Source of the DNA: Solanum dulcamara
Taxonomy: Eukaryota; Streptophyta; Magnoliopsida; Solanales; Solanaceae
Assembly (NCBI RefSeq): GCF_947179165.1
Contig: NC_077247.1
Coordinates: forward strand, 49,334,935-49,398,934
Direction: 5' to 3'
DNA length: 64,000 nucleotides
Positions within the stretch are counted from its first letter, which is position 1, and every line of letters starts with the position of its first letter. Below the pieces are notes generated by a model, which was not told where the DNA came from, made no database searches, and saw only the letters and a program-made list of their open reading frames with translations. This document shows, in pieces, positions 1 to 18,317 of the stretch. The translations under genes and the position numbers were made by a program.

Positions 1-644
1 TAGTATGGGTTTATTGTTAATATAACTAGTATGGGTCTTTATTGTTGTTTATCTTTTATGAGTTTTATTGTTATTTTAACTAGTATGGGCTTTTATTGTT
101 TTTTTTATTTTTTATATTTGTATATATAGACATGAAGATTGTAGAGGGTAGATCATCAAAGAAAAAATTCAAAAATCTGTCTTCATTTTATACTTTCTTT
201 CACAAAATTAAAGATGATGATTAATACGTGTAGCTTATTACTACTGACTAATACTTCAAATGCATGGCGTACGACATATATAGTGGAGTACTCTACTTCT
301 TTATTCTCTCTTTTTGTAATTCAAAATATTTGTCAACGGATAAACCTAACACCCTTGCTTAATTACTTGCCTTATGCTTTAGCCGGCACTGATATTTTTG
401 TGTCTATTTGTTTTTCTTAAAAAAAATATTCATATCACTTCAGATTTTTCTAAACCTTTCTGCATTACTTTTGTGTAGAGATTGTTGGATTTCCCTAATT
501 AGTCAATCATATCTTTTGGAACATGCAAACCTCTTCCTCCTTGTTTACGTGGAGGCGGTTTGTTTAATGGAGTAATCACTTTAGAGATATGGGTTATTTT
601 ACGCTTTGTTTAACTTTATTTGTTCAGCAATATGAGTTGTGTTG
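1..644. other. AT-rich intergenic DNA, no gene seen
   Basis: The stretch is T-rich and begins with short imperfect repeats of a motif like 'actagtatgggt'. The only open frames are short, without codon structure or recognisable domains. I see no gene here. Confidence 0.5.
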
Positions 645-811
645 CAGTGGTGAGACTGTTTCATTCTTAACTAGAGGTCTTGGGTTCGAATCCCGGGAAT
701 AGAAAAAATCTTGTTGGAAGCGCCACCCCCAAATGGACCCTTCATTGTGATCTGGATTTAGTCGGAACTCCATGAACTCCGTACATCGCGTGAGAAACCA
801 AAAAAATAAAT
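645..811 (+). mobile_element. tRNA-derived SINE (SolS-like)
   Basis: The segment has a pol III A-box-like start (gtggtgagactg), a clear B box (ggttcgaatcc at about 670) and a body ending in 'gtgagaaacc' followed by an A-rich tail at 800-811. From family knowledge this matches the layout of Solanaceae SolS SINEs, which end in a similar 'gggaaacca' motif before poly(A). I could not find a convincing target site duplication. It is not a functional tRNA gene because no cloverleaf can be closed around the B box. Confidence 0.7.
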
Positions 812-871
812 AACGGCCACGGATTATGCAAAAAATCTTTAATTATTCAGAATTTTTCTTATAAAAGAATT

Positions 872-2100
872 AGATATGGGTAAGGATAAACTATGACTAC
901 CTACCAAAATATTGCAAACACTGTAGACTTCAAGGTCATGAGGAAAAAGAATGTAGAAGTCTTAATCCTGAGTTGGCTAGACAGTTTAAAGAAGATCTAC
1001 GGAAAGAAAAGACACAAGGAATTAACACGGACACACAAAATAAAGAAGACAATCATGGAAGAAAGGAAGGGTACACTACTGGTAAACAAGAATGGATGCA
1101 AAGAAGGAGCAAATACAAGAAGGATAAATCAGGGATTATAATCGGGGAAGCGAGTCCAATACAAAAGAAAAAGGATATAACCATGGCAAACACCAACCCT
1201 TTTGCAACACTAGAAGAGGTCCCAGAAAACCAAGATAATATGAATAATACACAACTACCACAAGAAGATACTAGAACATGGATTGAGAAGAGTTTCTATG
1301 CCCACAAAAATCAAACAAAGGAAACAGTCAATATTACCAATGGTACAGAACAAACACAAGGAGATAGCAACAAAAAGGGACAGAAAAACTGCAACAATCA
1401 GCTGGAATCATTTACTGAACACATAGTAAATGACATTGAGGAATATATCTTACCTGAGAATCCACAAATACAAACACCAAAACGAATCCTCCAAACAGAA
1501 ACTGCAGCATCAAGCTTCCAAGAGGAAGAGAATGAACGAATCAACAACAACAACACACAGTCCAGTGGGAACAACAGCAAGACTACAGCCACAAGTAGAA
1601 AGGAACAAACATCTGAGGAACAAGAAAATATGGTAAAATTTCAGACCCCTGATCTAAATCAAATAGAACAAGAAAAGGAAAACAATAGTCAAAACAAAGA
1701 TTTGCCTCCCAAAATTCACAGCTGGAGGGAAGGAGAGAGACAAAAACAAAATCAACAAGAAAGAAAAAATAATACAAACAACATGGAAATTGAGGAAATC
1801 AACCCAAGAAATATAGAAGGAGCATACCAGGGGAAAGAAATTCAAGAGATGAACAAGGAGCAGCAGAAACAAGGAATATCAACAAAACCAAAACTAAATA
1901 TGGAAATGAGTAGCAGAGATTTAGATGAACATACCTTAGAGCAAAACTTGGAAGCAGCTTTAAGAGCAGGAGATATATCACCTAAACACCTTCAAAAAGG
2001 GGGAAAAGAAAGAAAAAAATTATTCTCAAGAGAGACAAGTGTACCACCTGGGAATGGAGTACACACAAGAAGGCAGATTAATAAACTCAATCAACCATGA
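872..2100 (+). pseudogene. LINE ORF1 (gag-like nucleic-acid-binding protein), N-terminus missing
   Basis: The frame is open from a stop at 871-873 to TGA at 2098-2100. Its first residues form a complete CCHC knuckle, C-x2-C-x4-H-x4-C, encoded at 913-954, preceded by a Tyr/Pro-rich lead-in typical of plant LINE ORF1 proteins. The rest is long, low-complexity and rich in Asn, Gln, Glu and Lys, as is usual C-terminal to the knuckle. The upstream RNA-binding part is absent. In a full element this protein coats the RNA and acts in cis with ORF2. No proper start codon remains. Confidence 0.75.
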
Positions 2101-5100
2101 TAAATGCTCTTATATGGAATATTAGGTCAGTCAATACCATGGAAGCCTTTACAAGGTTGATAAAGCTTAATCAAAAACACCATTTTGGATTCATAGGTTT
2201 AATGGAACCTTTTCAAGACACAGACAAGATAGAAGATTATAAAAGAAGACTAGGCATGGAGCATGCAATGGCCAATATATCTGGTAAGATCTGGGCTTTT
2301 GTAGAAGATCTTTTTGAATATCACATAATAATGAATCATTAGCAACATTTAACCATAAAATTAAAAATTAGAGGAAGTCAAGAGGAGATACTAGTAACAC
2401 TGGTATATGCAAAATGTACCCAGATTGAAAGAAGGGAGTTATGGGACTCTATGGAGAATCTAGCTACCTCAGTCAATATCCCATGGATGATAGGGGGTGA
2501 TTTTAATACAATAACATCAGAAGAGGAGAAACTTGGAGGCCTACCAGTAACCATTAATGAAATTATGGATTTCAGGGGATGTATCCAAAATTGTGGAGTG
2601 TCAGATTTGGGATTTAGTGGCAACAAATTCACTTGGTGGAATGGTCAACATGGGGATGACTGTATCTTCAAGAGACTGGATAGATGTTTGGGTAACCAAC
2701 TACTACAAACAAAATACTCTAGTATTGATATCAAACATTTGATTAGAAATGGTTCAAATCATGCCCCTATGTTAATCACCTACACAGGAGACAATAGAAA
2801 CATAAAAAAACCTTTCAAGTTTTTAAACTTTTGGATAAAACATGAAGGATTTATGGAGATAATCAAACAAAATTGGACAGCTGAGTTTATGGCAAACCCT
2901 TTCATACCTTTTCAACATAAATTGAAAAAGGTGAAAGCAGCTTTGTCACAATGGAGTAAATCAGCCTTTGGAAATATATTTCATGAAATTGAAACCCTTG
3001 AAGAGATCATCAAGGTAAAGGAAACCCAATTTCAGAACTGTCCAACACCTACCAATAGACAGGAATTACACAAAGTGCAGGCTGATTTAAACAAATTCTT
3101 ACATCTAGAAGAAGAATTCTGGAAACAGAAAGCTGGGATGCAGTGGTTTCAAGATGGGGATAGAAACACAAAATTCTTTCATGCACATGTACAAGGGAGA
3201 AGGAAAAGAATGCAGATAAGAAGAATGCAAGGAGAAGATGGGAACTGGATAGAGGAGGAAGGAGAAATAATCACAGAAGCCATCAACTATTACAAAAATC
3301 AGTTCACAAAGGGAGAAGAACCAAAGGATTATGAAATTCTAAACCACCTCCCCAAAATGATCTCAGAGGAAGACAACATGAGTTTTGAAGCAGAACCTAC
3401 CAAAGAAGAAGTTAAGGCAGTGGTCTTTCAATTAAATAGGAATAGTGCAGGAGGACCTGATGGCTTTACAGGTGTTTTCTACCAAGACTGCTGGGAAATC
3501 ATTGGAGAGGATATCACCAATATGATGAAAGCCTTTTTTTGTGGTGCAGAATTGCCCAGGTTTGTTACTCACACTAATTTAATACTAATCCCAAAGAAAG
3601 ATTTGGTTAACACTTATTCGGATATGAGACCAATTAGTTTGAGCAATTTTGTGAACAAAATCTTTTCTAGATTGATCCATGAGAGACTAATTTCCAAAAT
3701 AACTGATAATATATCAATCAACCAAGCTGGTTTTATTAAAAACAGAAGCATAGTGGAGAATATTCTACTGACTCAAGAAATTGTATTTGACATAAGACTA
3801 AGAACAAAAGATGCTAATGTTATAATGAAACTGGATATGGCAAAAGCCTATGACAGGGTATCCTGGCTGTTTTTAACTAAAGTTCTTAGACAAATAGGAT
3901 TTTCAGAAAAGAGTATAGACATGATCTATAGAATTGTCAGCAATAATTGGTACTCAGTGTTGATAAATGGACAACAACAAGGCTTTTTTAAATCAACCAG
4001 AGGAGTAAAACAAGGGGACCCTCTATCCCCTACCCTATTTATTCTAGGAGCAGAAGTCCTATCAAGGAGCCTAAATGCATTACACCAAAACTATCAGTTT
4101 AAGAACTTTGGCATGCCTAAATGGAGTCCAAAAATCAATCATCTTGCATATGCAGATGACATGATTATCTTTACCTCAGCAGATGTAGTATCTTTGCAAA
4201 AAATAATGGGAATTTTAAAAAATTATGAAAAGACTTCTGGACAAAAGATTAACATGGACAAGAGTGCTGTCTATATGCATAATAGAGTTCCAGCTGACAT
4301 CAGTATCACAGTTGAGATTGTAACTGGCATCAATAGAAAAGAATTCCCTTTTATGTATTTGGGTTGCCCTATTTATCACTGTAGGAGAAAGAAGGAGTTC
4401 TTTAATACATTGACCCTGAAAATCATGAATAGATTGCAAGGATGGAAAGGAAAAATGGTATCTTTTGGAGGAAGGGCAATACTTATTAAACATGTGCTAC
4501 AAAGTATGCCAATACACATGTTATCAGCTATTAACCCCCCTATTGGAATTATCAAACAAATACACAAGATGTTTGCTCAATTTTTTTGGAGCAATACAAT
4601 TGGGGGCAAGAGTAGACATTGGGTGGCTTGGAATAAGATGTGTATCCCAACCACAGAAGGAGGCCTAGGATTTAGATCACTACATGATGTGTCATTGGCA
4701 CTGTTTTGCAAATTGTGGTGGAACTTCAGAACAAAATCTACCTTATGGAGTCAGTATATGACCAACAAATATTGTAGGAAGGAATATGCTACAGTGGTAC
4801 AATGGAAACAGGGATCACAGACCTGGAAAAAAATGCTAGAAGCTAGGGACCTAGTAGAACACCAAATTTGGTGGCAAATTAGGAAAGGGGATTCACACTT
4901 CTGGTTTGATAACTGGACTGGACTAGGAGCTCTATACTATGTAGATCCAGGGAATACTTATGATACAAAAATTCAAACTGTCAAGGAAATGACAGAACAG
5001 GGGAGATGGAATAGAAGAAGACTAATGGAAGTACTCACAGAAGACATTGTTGATCACATAATTAATAATATAACCACCCCCAAGGAAGACAAAGATTCTG

Positions 5101-6240
5101 ATAGACCCTGGTGGATACTAGACACAAGTGGAGCTTTTAGTACTAAATCAACTTGGGAGTTTATTAGGCTAAGGGGACCTCAAATGAGCAAATACAATTT
5201 CATTTGGATTAAGAGTTTGCCTTTTAAAATTTCATTCTTTTTGTGGAGATGCTGGAAATACAAAATCCCTACTGATGATGTCTTAAAAAAGATGAACTTT
5301 AATATAGCATCCAAGTGTTGGTGTTGTATAAATCCTAAGGAGGAGACTATACATCATGTGTTCCTAACATCAGAAACTGCTAAAAGGACTTGGTCCTATT
5401 TCTGCAAGGCTGCAGGAATAAACATGGAGGGAGTACAGCTGCAGCAACTAATTGGGAAATGGTGGAATGCCTCAGTAACTGCTAGATTGAAACAGATATA
5501 CGCTGCAGTGCCATCAATTATAATTTGGGAATTGTGGAAGAGAAGAAATGGTATCAAACATGGACATAGGGAGATCAGTAGCTCAGTTATATATATATAT
5601 ATTACTAAACTCTATCCAAAGACTAGTACTACACAGAAATCCCTCAATTAGAACTATCCCTACTGGTTGGAAAAATCTGGTACATATGATGGAGGAAGGC
5701 AAGGCAAGATTGAAAGTAACACAAGTTAAATGGAAATTTCCTCCACTCGGTTGGTGTGCTTGCAACACAGATGGAGCTTCTAGAGGTAACCCAGGGAGGA
5801 GTGCTTATGGTTTTTGTGTGAGAAATGCACAAGGAAACCTAATATATGCTCAAGCAGATGAAATTGGAGATGCCACTAATATAGAAGTAGAGGTGGTGGC
5901 TCTACTGGAAGCCCTGAAGTATTGTAAAAATGAAGGACTTAATAATATCATCTTCCAGACAGACTCTCAAACCATTCAAAAAAATTTAACTGGAGACTGG
6001 AAACCTCCATGGAACATAGCAGGCTGGATTGAGGAAGTGGAGGAATACAAAAGAGATATGGATGTCATCTTCAAGCATACCCTAAGAGAAGCAAATAAAC
6101 TAGCTGATGCTCTAGCAAATTATGCGCTAGATGAAGGACCAATGCACTGCTACTTGTTTAAGGATTTGACCACAAAAATGAGAAGTATCCTAAATAGTGA
6201 TAAAAGTCAAATTCCTTATTTAAGAATCAAGAAATTCTGA
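2097..6240 (+). pseudogene. LINE ORF2: endonuclease, reverse transcriptase, RNase H; interrupted
   Basis: ORF2 begins with ATG at 2097. The endonuclease part shows an N-terminal 'WNIR', then GGDFNTI at about 2491 and an SNHAPM motif near 2750, where the family normally has SDHAP, so a catalytic Asp appears to be Asn. The reverse transcriptase has the 'GVKQGDPLSPTLF' block (about 4004) and the YADD catalytic motif (about 4150). A cysteine/histidine-rich zf-RVT region lies near 5310-5360. The RNase H (about 5755-6150) has 'NTDGASRGNPG' and a late Glu-Ala-Asn-x-x-Ala-Asp motif. Two lesions are visible: an in-frame TAG at 2340-2342 and a frame change at a TA microsatellite at about 5588-5602, which separates RNase H from the rest. 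ORF2 is otherwise remarkably open, so the insertion may be fairly young. Confidence 0.88.
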
Positions 6241-6510
6241 GAAGATGGAGAAAAAAGAAAAGAGACGCAGGAAGAAAGACAAAACCAGAAGGAGAAAAAT
6301 GATTCCTCATATAACAGTTTGTTTATTTTGCAGGTATACACAAAAGGACTAAACAACACAAAGAATAGGACAGCAATACACTTAAACAACAACGAATCGA
6401 CTCCAGAAGACATGTCAGACACACCAGTAACTACAATGACGGAAAACAAACTGAGAGGAATAGGCACACATACTAGACAACCTTTACCACTAAGACACAA
6501 CAGATTCATC

Positions 6511-6920
6511 AAAGAGGAAGGGTGCACATCAGAAAGACCACACTTTTTAGCACTTTCATCATCAGCACACCTCAAACAGAGGACCAGCTTAAACAACAAA
6601 AGTGGAAAAACGACAAGGGGAAGGACCCTCTCCTAATCAAAGCAGCAAACACATATACAGGGCTAAAATACACAAGATTCAGTTAAATCAGACAAAAATC
6701 AGAAGAGAGTTAGCCCCTTCATCACTTTCATGAAAAACGATTCGGCAAAGAGGAAGGGTGCACATCAGAAAGACCAAAACACAACACCTTTTGGCACCTT
6801 CATCATCAACACACCTTTTGAAAAGACGACAAGGAGAAGGACCCTCTCCTAATCAAAGCAGCAAACACACATGCAGGGCTACAATACACAAGATTCAGGT
6901 AAATCAGACACAAATCAGAA
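6511..6920 (+). repeat. Imperfect tandem duplication in the LINE 3' region
   Basis: A block starting 'aaagaggaagggtgcaca' at 6511 recurs at 6747, and its partner 'ggaccctctcctaatcaaag' at 6623 recurs at 6839. The spacing differs (236 versus 216 bases) because the second copy has a small deletion. It lies in the LINE 3' non-coding region and may belong to the family consensus. Confidence 0.7.
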
Positions 6921-7201
6921 GAGTTTTAACCCTTTCATCACTTTCATGAAAATCGAGTCAACACACCGACATGCAAGGCTAGAAAACACAACAAGCAGCT
7001 AGATCAAGAGCATATCAGAAAGGAACCATCATCAATTTGGCCCCTTCATCATCACAAACAGAGGAAACGAAGATGAAAATAGAAGAAGACGAGGAGACAC
7101 TAGGAAGACAATTGGGAAAGTGGATACAGTGTATTCAAAACATTGACAAGTTTTGATAATAATAAGAAGCCCAAAGGGCATATTTCATTTAAAAAAAAAA
7201 A

Positions 7202-10200
7202 TCCTTATAGTTTTAAAAATTTTCCGAAAATATTTGACCTGAAACAGTGGGAAGTATATCTGGATTTTATATCTGTAGGTTTGGAGTATTATTGCCTTAA
7301 AATTAGAGAGTTGGAGGCAGTAGGTTCCAGAAACTAATTAATCAGTAATTAATTTGATTACTCCACTTGTTACCAAAATAAATATAGAGTATTCAACTGA
7401 TTATGATTTTTTTCTTTAGAAAAGTAACGAGGTGTCATTTTCAAGTCTACGAAGACTAGGATTAAATTGGACTAAGAATGGGAGAGTAGTCGATAGAATG
7501 GGGCATAACTGACCAATCAAAAAGCCTTTTAGGAGTTGGGAAGGACCATCACTAAACTAAAAAATAAAGAAGGCTGAATCGACATGGTTGTTTAACTAAG
7601 AATCAACATCAATACTATTATATTCTTTCTTCTATAATGGAAAAGAAAAAAAGAGTGAGAAAGAAAGACCATGCACCTCCTCCTTGAATCTTATATCCAT
7701 TCAATAAAGAAAGAATTGTATACACGTTGGTTTGTTTGGATGCTGAATAAAAGATAAATTATTTATATATTAATTTTTTATAACTTATACGACAAAAATG
7801 GATAGATAGAAAATAAATTATTCATGTATAAAACTAATACGACGTTTAGTTGACAATTTAGAAACCTGCACAACAAATTAAATGGTACAATACACTTATG
7901 AAAAAATCTATGTATAATTTTTTACAGGATAAAATGTGGAATAACTACTACATGTATAACTATACATCTATATATAATTAATGTATGCATAAATAATAAT
8001 TGCATAAATTAAATATATAGATTCACTCATAACAAATCCTTACATTACTAATACCTGCATATTTCTAACCAACTATCAAACAATCCCTTACATTTTATTT
8101 TATTTGACCCCTATATCGAAAATAGATGTTTTATTTTACCTGTTTGCTTTAGCAAATCAAGAAAGTTTTATTAAAACAAAATCTTCATACTATAATCAAA
8201 TTAAGTTTTTAAAAACATCATTAACCTTTGATTAATTTTTTTAAAAATGATTTGTCACGCCAATCGTGCTAAACGGAGGGAGTAGCAAATGGTAATGCCA
8301 ACCACGATTGGAATTAAATCCCCTTTCCAGTGATTCAGAAAGCAATGACAAAGCAAATAAGTGTTTTTAAAATTTCTCTTTGTCTGTGTATGGCTAATTC
8401 CCATATTAGAAAAATAATATAATAGGTGGTGAGTGGTGACTTTCTTCATCACAAGTCACTAGTCACAAACACAAAGAGACAAATTAAGTAAAATATAATC
8501 TTCCGTGAAGGACGTGCTATGTGGGGCTTCTCTTATAGAGTTATTACTCCGTTACTTTCAAATCAAATGGCCGCTTCAACTTATTAATTTTCAACAATTG
8601 GTTAAGCACGCATGACTTAAGTATACCGTGACCAAACCCTTCTGTAATTGTTGTCCAAATGGGACAATTGCAAGCCTAGTCGCGCAGCTATATGAATCGA
8701 AGGATGGTCTATTTAACACTTTTTATTGAAATATTATACTTAGTTAGAGAAATTTATATTACATAAATAGTGATAGAATAATATATGGATATTGCAGGGG
8801 AAAAGAAGCGTGCTTTGCGTTCCCTCAATTTTACATGAATATACATATTTCAAACCATTATTGTATATAGATAGAGATATCTATAAAATATTTGATATAA
8901 TTGTATTAAAAGAGATAAAGTTACATTAGACTATACACAACCTCTCTAGCTACCTCGGATAGGTAGTGATAAAGATGGCATATTCTCTATTCTCTTCGAA
9001 CTTCATTTTGTGGGCTAGTATGTTGTTGATGTTATAAATAGGACAGAAGTAATAGTAATATTTTTTTAAAAAAAAAATCATTTATGGTAAGATCCAAAAT
9101 AAGGTTCTCCTTAGTAGGTCATATATCTTTGATATAGGATAATAAGTTCATGAGAATAGCGTGATAAAACAATAATTTTCATGAATAATACTTGCTTGGG
9201 ACTCTTGTTGTTCCAAAAATCATCCACTTAGCTTGACTACTTGTTAGTTAGGGAAACAAAAATTTGAGAAAAAGAATCTCGCCTTATTTTTACAAGAGTA
9301 AAGTCATTAGAAGATTTAAAAATTCAGATATGATCTTCTGCCAATTATAGACGAAAATGTCCTACTATGCATAGAGTTTGCAATTATTGGCTATAATTAA
9401 ATTAGTATAAAGTCTTTATCATGTACTATCAAACACTTCGCAACCGGAACGATAGCTTAATTATACTCATAAATAGCGTCTAATTCAAAATTAACCTACC
9501 ACTCTAGCCTGTTCTGCAGGAAACTTTGCCATTTTGCAAAATAAACTATCAATGGGAAATAACATTTATAGTCACTCAACTACCAATTAGTACTAAATTT
9601 CTTCTCTTTGCTCTCTTGTCAATTATTAAGCTCTTTATGGCCTCTAACTACTACGAACACTTGTTGATTTATGAAAACTTTTTTTTTCTTCAAAAGAAAT
9701 AATGTAATTCTTATGAGAAATTAGACCGGACTTGGAAGTAGCACATTCTTTTACTTTCATAAGGTTACCAAATTCGATGTTGTAAATCAAGGTGGAAAAA
9801 AGGATAAATTTATTGTGTCACATCACTGTATAATACTACTACTATGCAGTATCCATACAAGGAGAAGTTGGACTAGAAATTCTACTCGAAAAACATGACA
9901 CGATCCATCGAACTGATATAGTGTTAGGCTGAGTCATATTGCTTGTCGGTTGCTTGATAGCGTTCGACTGACGTTAAACGCTCTTCACTCCAAGAAAACC
10001 GATTATACTAATTGAATCTTTGTGTTATATTGTACGACATTTCAATAGATTGTTTTATTTTCACTAGTTACATAATATTACACATCAATAATTTCAAAAA
10101 GGCAAGAGTGCGTAATAGAATTACTATAAAAAGGCATGATAAAGATAATTAAATAAAATTAATAGATAATAAGAAAAAAACAAAATGAGAGAAAAAAAAA

Positions 10201-10511
10201 GAAAAAAACAACGTGATCACACCACATTAAACTGTAATTGCATAAAATAAGATTTTTCGTTATTACATAATGATGAATATAATGATATGATTTAATAAAA
10301 TTTAAATAACATTCAAAACATTTAATTTTACGTCAATCAAACATTATCACATAAATTAAGATAAATAGAAGTAATATTTTTACCCGGTCGATAATCATCC
10401 TAGCTATAGTTTACCCAATTTCAGTTTCAAATTTGAAATAGCTTTTGTGACATTTCATTTTCAAGGGAGGACTTTAGAAGACTAGGAAAGAATCATATAT
10501 GAGAGGGGGGG
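7202..10511. other. Intergenic DNA between the LINE and RLK-A
   Basis: About 3.3 kb, strongly AT-rich, with no open frame that looks coding. At 8265-8284 there is 'gtgctaaacggagggagtag', the typical end of Stowaway-like Solanaceae MITEs ('cggagggagta'), but I could not find its partner end, so it is probably a decayed remnant. The last few hundred bases should contain the RLK-A promoter; no box stands out enough to call. Confidence 0.5.
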
Positions 10512-10649
10512 ATGTGTACCAAAATACCATCTTCCTTCTTCCTAGCAAACAAGAGAACAAGTACACCAACAAATGTCTCAAACGCCAACACTGCCCAACT
10601 TGTCTTCAATAAACCATCAAAACAAAATACTCCTTTCTTAAATTCCACA

Positions 10650-16646
<5,997 letters not shown>

Positions 16647-17082
16647 TTGATGGTATTGCCCTCAAAAAGTGTATATTACTACAAGAGGTTCACAATTTTC
16701 TCTTGTATACTTTCTGAATTTTTGTTTTTGGGTAAGTTTTGTGAAAGCTAAAGAGTATAGTTAGGTCTTTTTTCTCATTACATACAATTGTGAGTTCAAA
16801 AATGGGTCCTTTTTCATCATTGATGTAACAGTCCAATCATTCCTTTACCATATACTTGAAATCCATTGTAAATTACTGTGCCATCATTGATGTGATTCAG
16901 AAGGTATATTTTGTGCATTCATCTTCTTTGTATGTTTTATCTCCCTGCTATTACATCCTACATAATGTGTGCATGTCTTGTTATTTGAGAAGACGACAAT
17001 GGCTCTTTGCTGATACTTCTTGACCAAAAATTTCAGAGCCAATACCCCATAATAACAGGATGATGATTTCTTAATAGAGTAG
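16647..17082 (+). other. 3' flank of RLK-A
   Basis: T-rich sequence immediately downstream of the RLK-A stop, probably the 3' UTR and termination region. No gene seen. Confidence 0.5.
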
Positions 17083-17226
17083 GTTAGGGTCCCACATTGG
17101 TTGGAGAATAAATTGGTGGTTTGCTTATATGGATTTGGACAATCCTTCCCTCATGAACTAGTTTTTGGGGTTGTGTTAGACCCATGTGCCATATCTTTGC
17201 AGGGTACTAGAGCTAGATCCATCGCG
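17083..17226 (+). mobile_element. TRIM-like LTR end plus primer-binding site, fragment
   Basis: A short block beginning 'gttagggtcccacattggtt' ends near 17201 with '...tttgca'. It is followed by 'gggtactagagctagatcc', a decayed form of the 'tggtatcagagc' site complementary to initiator tRNA-Met. An LTR of about 120 bp followed by such a site fits terminal-repeat retrotransposons in miniature. No second LTR is visible nearby. Confidence 0.5.
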
Positions 17227-18177
17227 TATCTAGTGAGACAAAACCCATAAATAGTGAACAAACAGAAAGAGCAGAAGTCAATGCGAAATATGAAATAAAA
17301 CAGATTTCCTAAAGAACTAGCTCGGTAAGGAAATATTTCATTTTAGTTAAAACTTAAAAGGTTACCCTTCAATTGATCCTTTATCATGCTAAGCAACAAT
17401 CATTACCATTCTCTGATTGCATGCTTTGGTAGTCTAGAATTCGACTAACGTAGCTTTTGTGAAGAAGTGCTGTCCATTATAAAGGACTAACGGGAATTAA
17501 GGATGTTATTGTCCCAGTGGGACTTGCAAAAATCCATGCTGATCATGTTTAAATTAGTTTAATTAAAAATTTCGTCGAGTTTAATATAACAAGCCTAGAT
17601 TGAGAATTGGTTCAGTCGCAATTATTACAACTGATCTCCTTCATTTATTACTTGTTTGACAATTTTTTAAGATTTTGTTTGATCTGCCTAAGCAGATTAA
17701 GTATTAGATTTACATCAGACTGAACCAGTAGTGTCAATTACGTTTCTTATGTGACATATGCAGTTAACTTCTTCTAGAAGGGCAGGAATGACTTTAGCCT
17801 CTGAAGTATGCATTAAAGACAGGATTATCTCTCAAATAAATCTTCAAACCAAGATTTCACTAAAGATTACAGAAGCCTTGGATGATGAAACTATGTTAAA
17901 GAGGATCCTATTTGAAGATGTGTCTGGAGTAAACTTAACAAGATGATATTGAACTCATTTTTTGAGAGGAAAATTTTATTTATGATAGATCTAACAAGAA
18001 ATTAAATAATGAAGATATTCCTGCCTTCTCTTCTGAATGATTTTATTTCATATGGAGAGTGGATTTGCACAAATTAATTGTAATCTGATTTTCAGTTAAT
18101 GCTGACACTATAATAGTTGCTTTTTTGCCCTTCCTCTTAAGTTATAAGGCTTGGGAAACAACAAAGCTCATAGTTTT
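17227..18177 (+). other. RLK-B upstream region
   Basis: No gene seen. A small open frame at 17758-17946 has no recognisable domain. It lies in sequence repeated three times upstream of RLK-C, where the frame is not conserved, so I do not call it. The region from about 17778 to the start codon should hold the RLK-B promoter. Confidence 0.45.
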
Positions 18178-18317
18178 CATCTTTTCCACCTTTTCTACTG
18201 CTCAAAAGTTTCTCTAGCTCGGTATTATATCTTCATATTTTTCATCTTTTCCACCTTTTCTACTAAAAATTTCTCTAGCGCTTTGCTATATCTTCATATT
18301 TTTCATCTTTTCCACCA
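18178..18317 (+). repeat. Pyrimidine-rich tandem repeat in the RLK-B leader
   Basis: The motif 'catcttttccacc' occurs at 18178, 18243 and 18304, marking units of 65 and 61 bp that end at the start codon. RLK-C has only about one and a half units in the same place. The repeat probably lies in the 5' untranslated region and differs in copy number between the two paralogs. Confidence 0.8.

Larger units (their letters stand above)
872..7201 (+). mobile_element. L1-type LINE retrotransposon, 5'-truncated
   Basis: A non-LTR retrotransposon read on the + strand. It starts inside ORF1 just before a CCHC zinc knuckle, so the 5' UTR and first part of ORF1 are missing, as expected from incomplete target-primed reverse transcription. 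ORF2 follows, overlapping the end of ORF1 by four bases (ATGA), with endonuclease, reverse transcriptase, zinc-binding and RNase H regions. A 3' non-coding part of about 0.9 kb ends in an A tract at about 7190-7201. I could not identify a certain target site duplication, so the exact left edge is uncertain. The element carries at least one in-frame stop and one frameshift and is probably inactive itself. Confidence 0.88.

Noticed and set aside
664..690. Possible tRNA gene because of the B box ggttcgaatcc
   Set aside because: No acceptor stem or anticodon arm can be formed, and the sequence continues into a SINE body with an A-rich tail.
4215..4567. Minus-strand frames opposite LINE ORF2
   Set aside because: They are shadows of the reverse transcriptase frame with no codon support of their own.
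6319..6949. Open frames after LINE ORF2
   Set aside because: They fall in the duplicated 3' non-coding part of the LINE and have no recognisable protein features.
10512..10649. Upstream in-frame ATG as the RLK-A start
   Set aside because: It would add 46 polar residues before the signal peptide, which would bury the hydrophobic core. The ATG at 10650 gives a normal N-terminus.
17758..17946. 62-codon open frame upstream of RLK-B
   Set aside because: No domain is recognisable and the frame is not kept in the repeated counterparts upstream of RLK-C.
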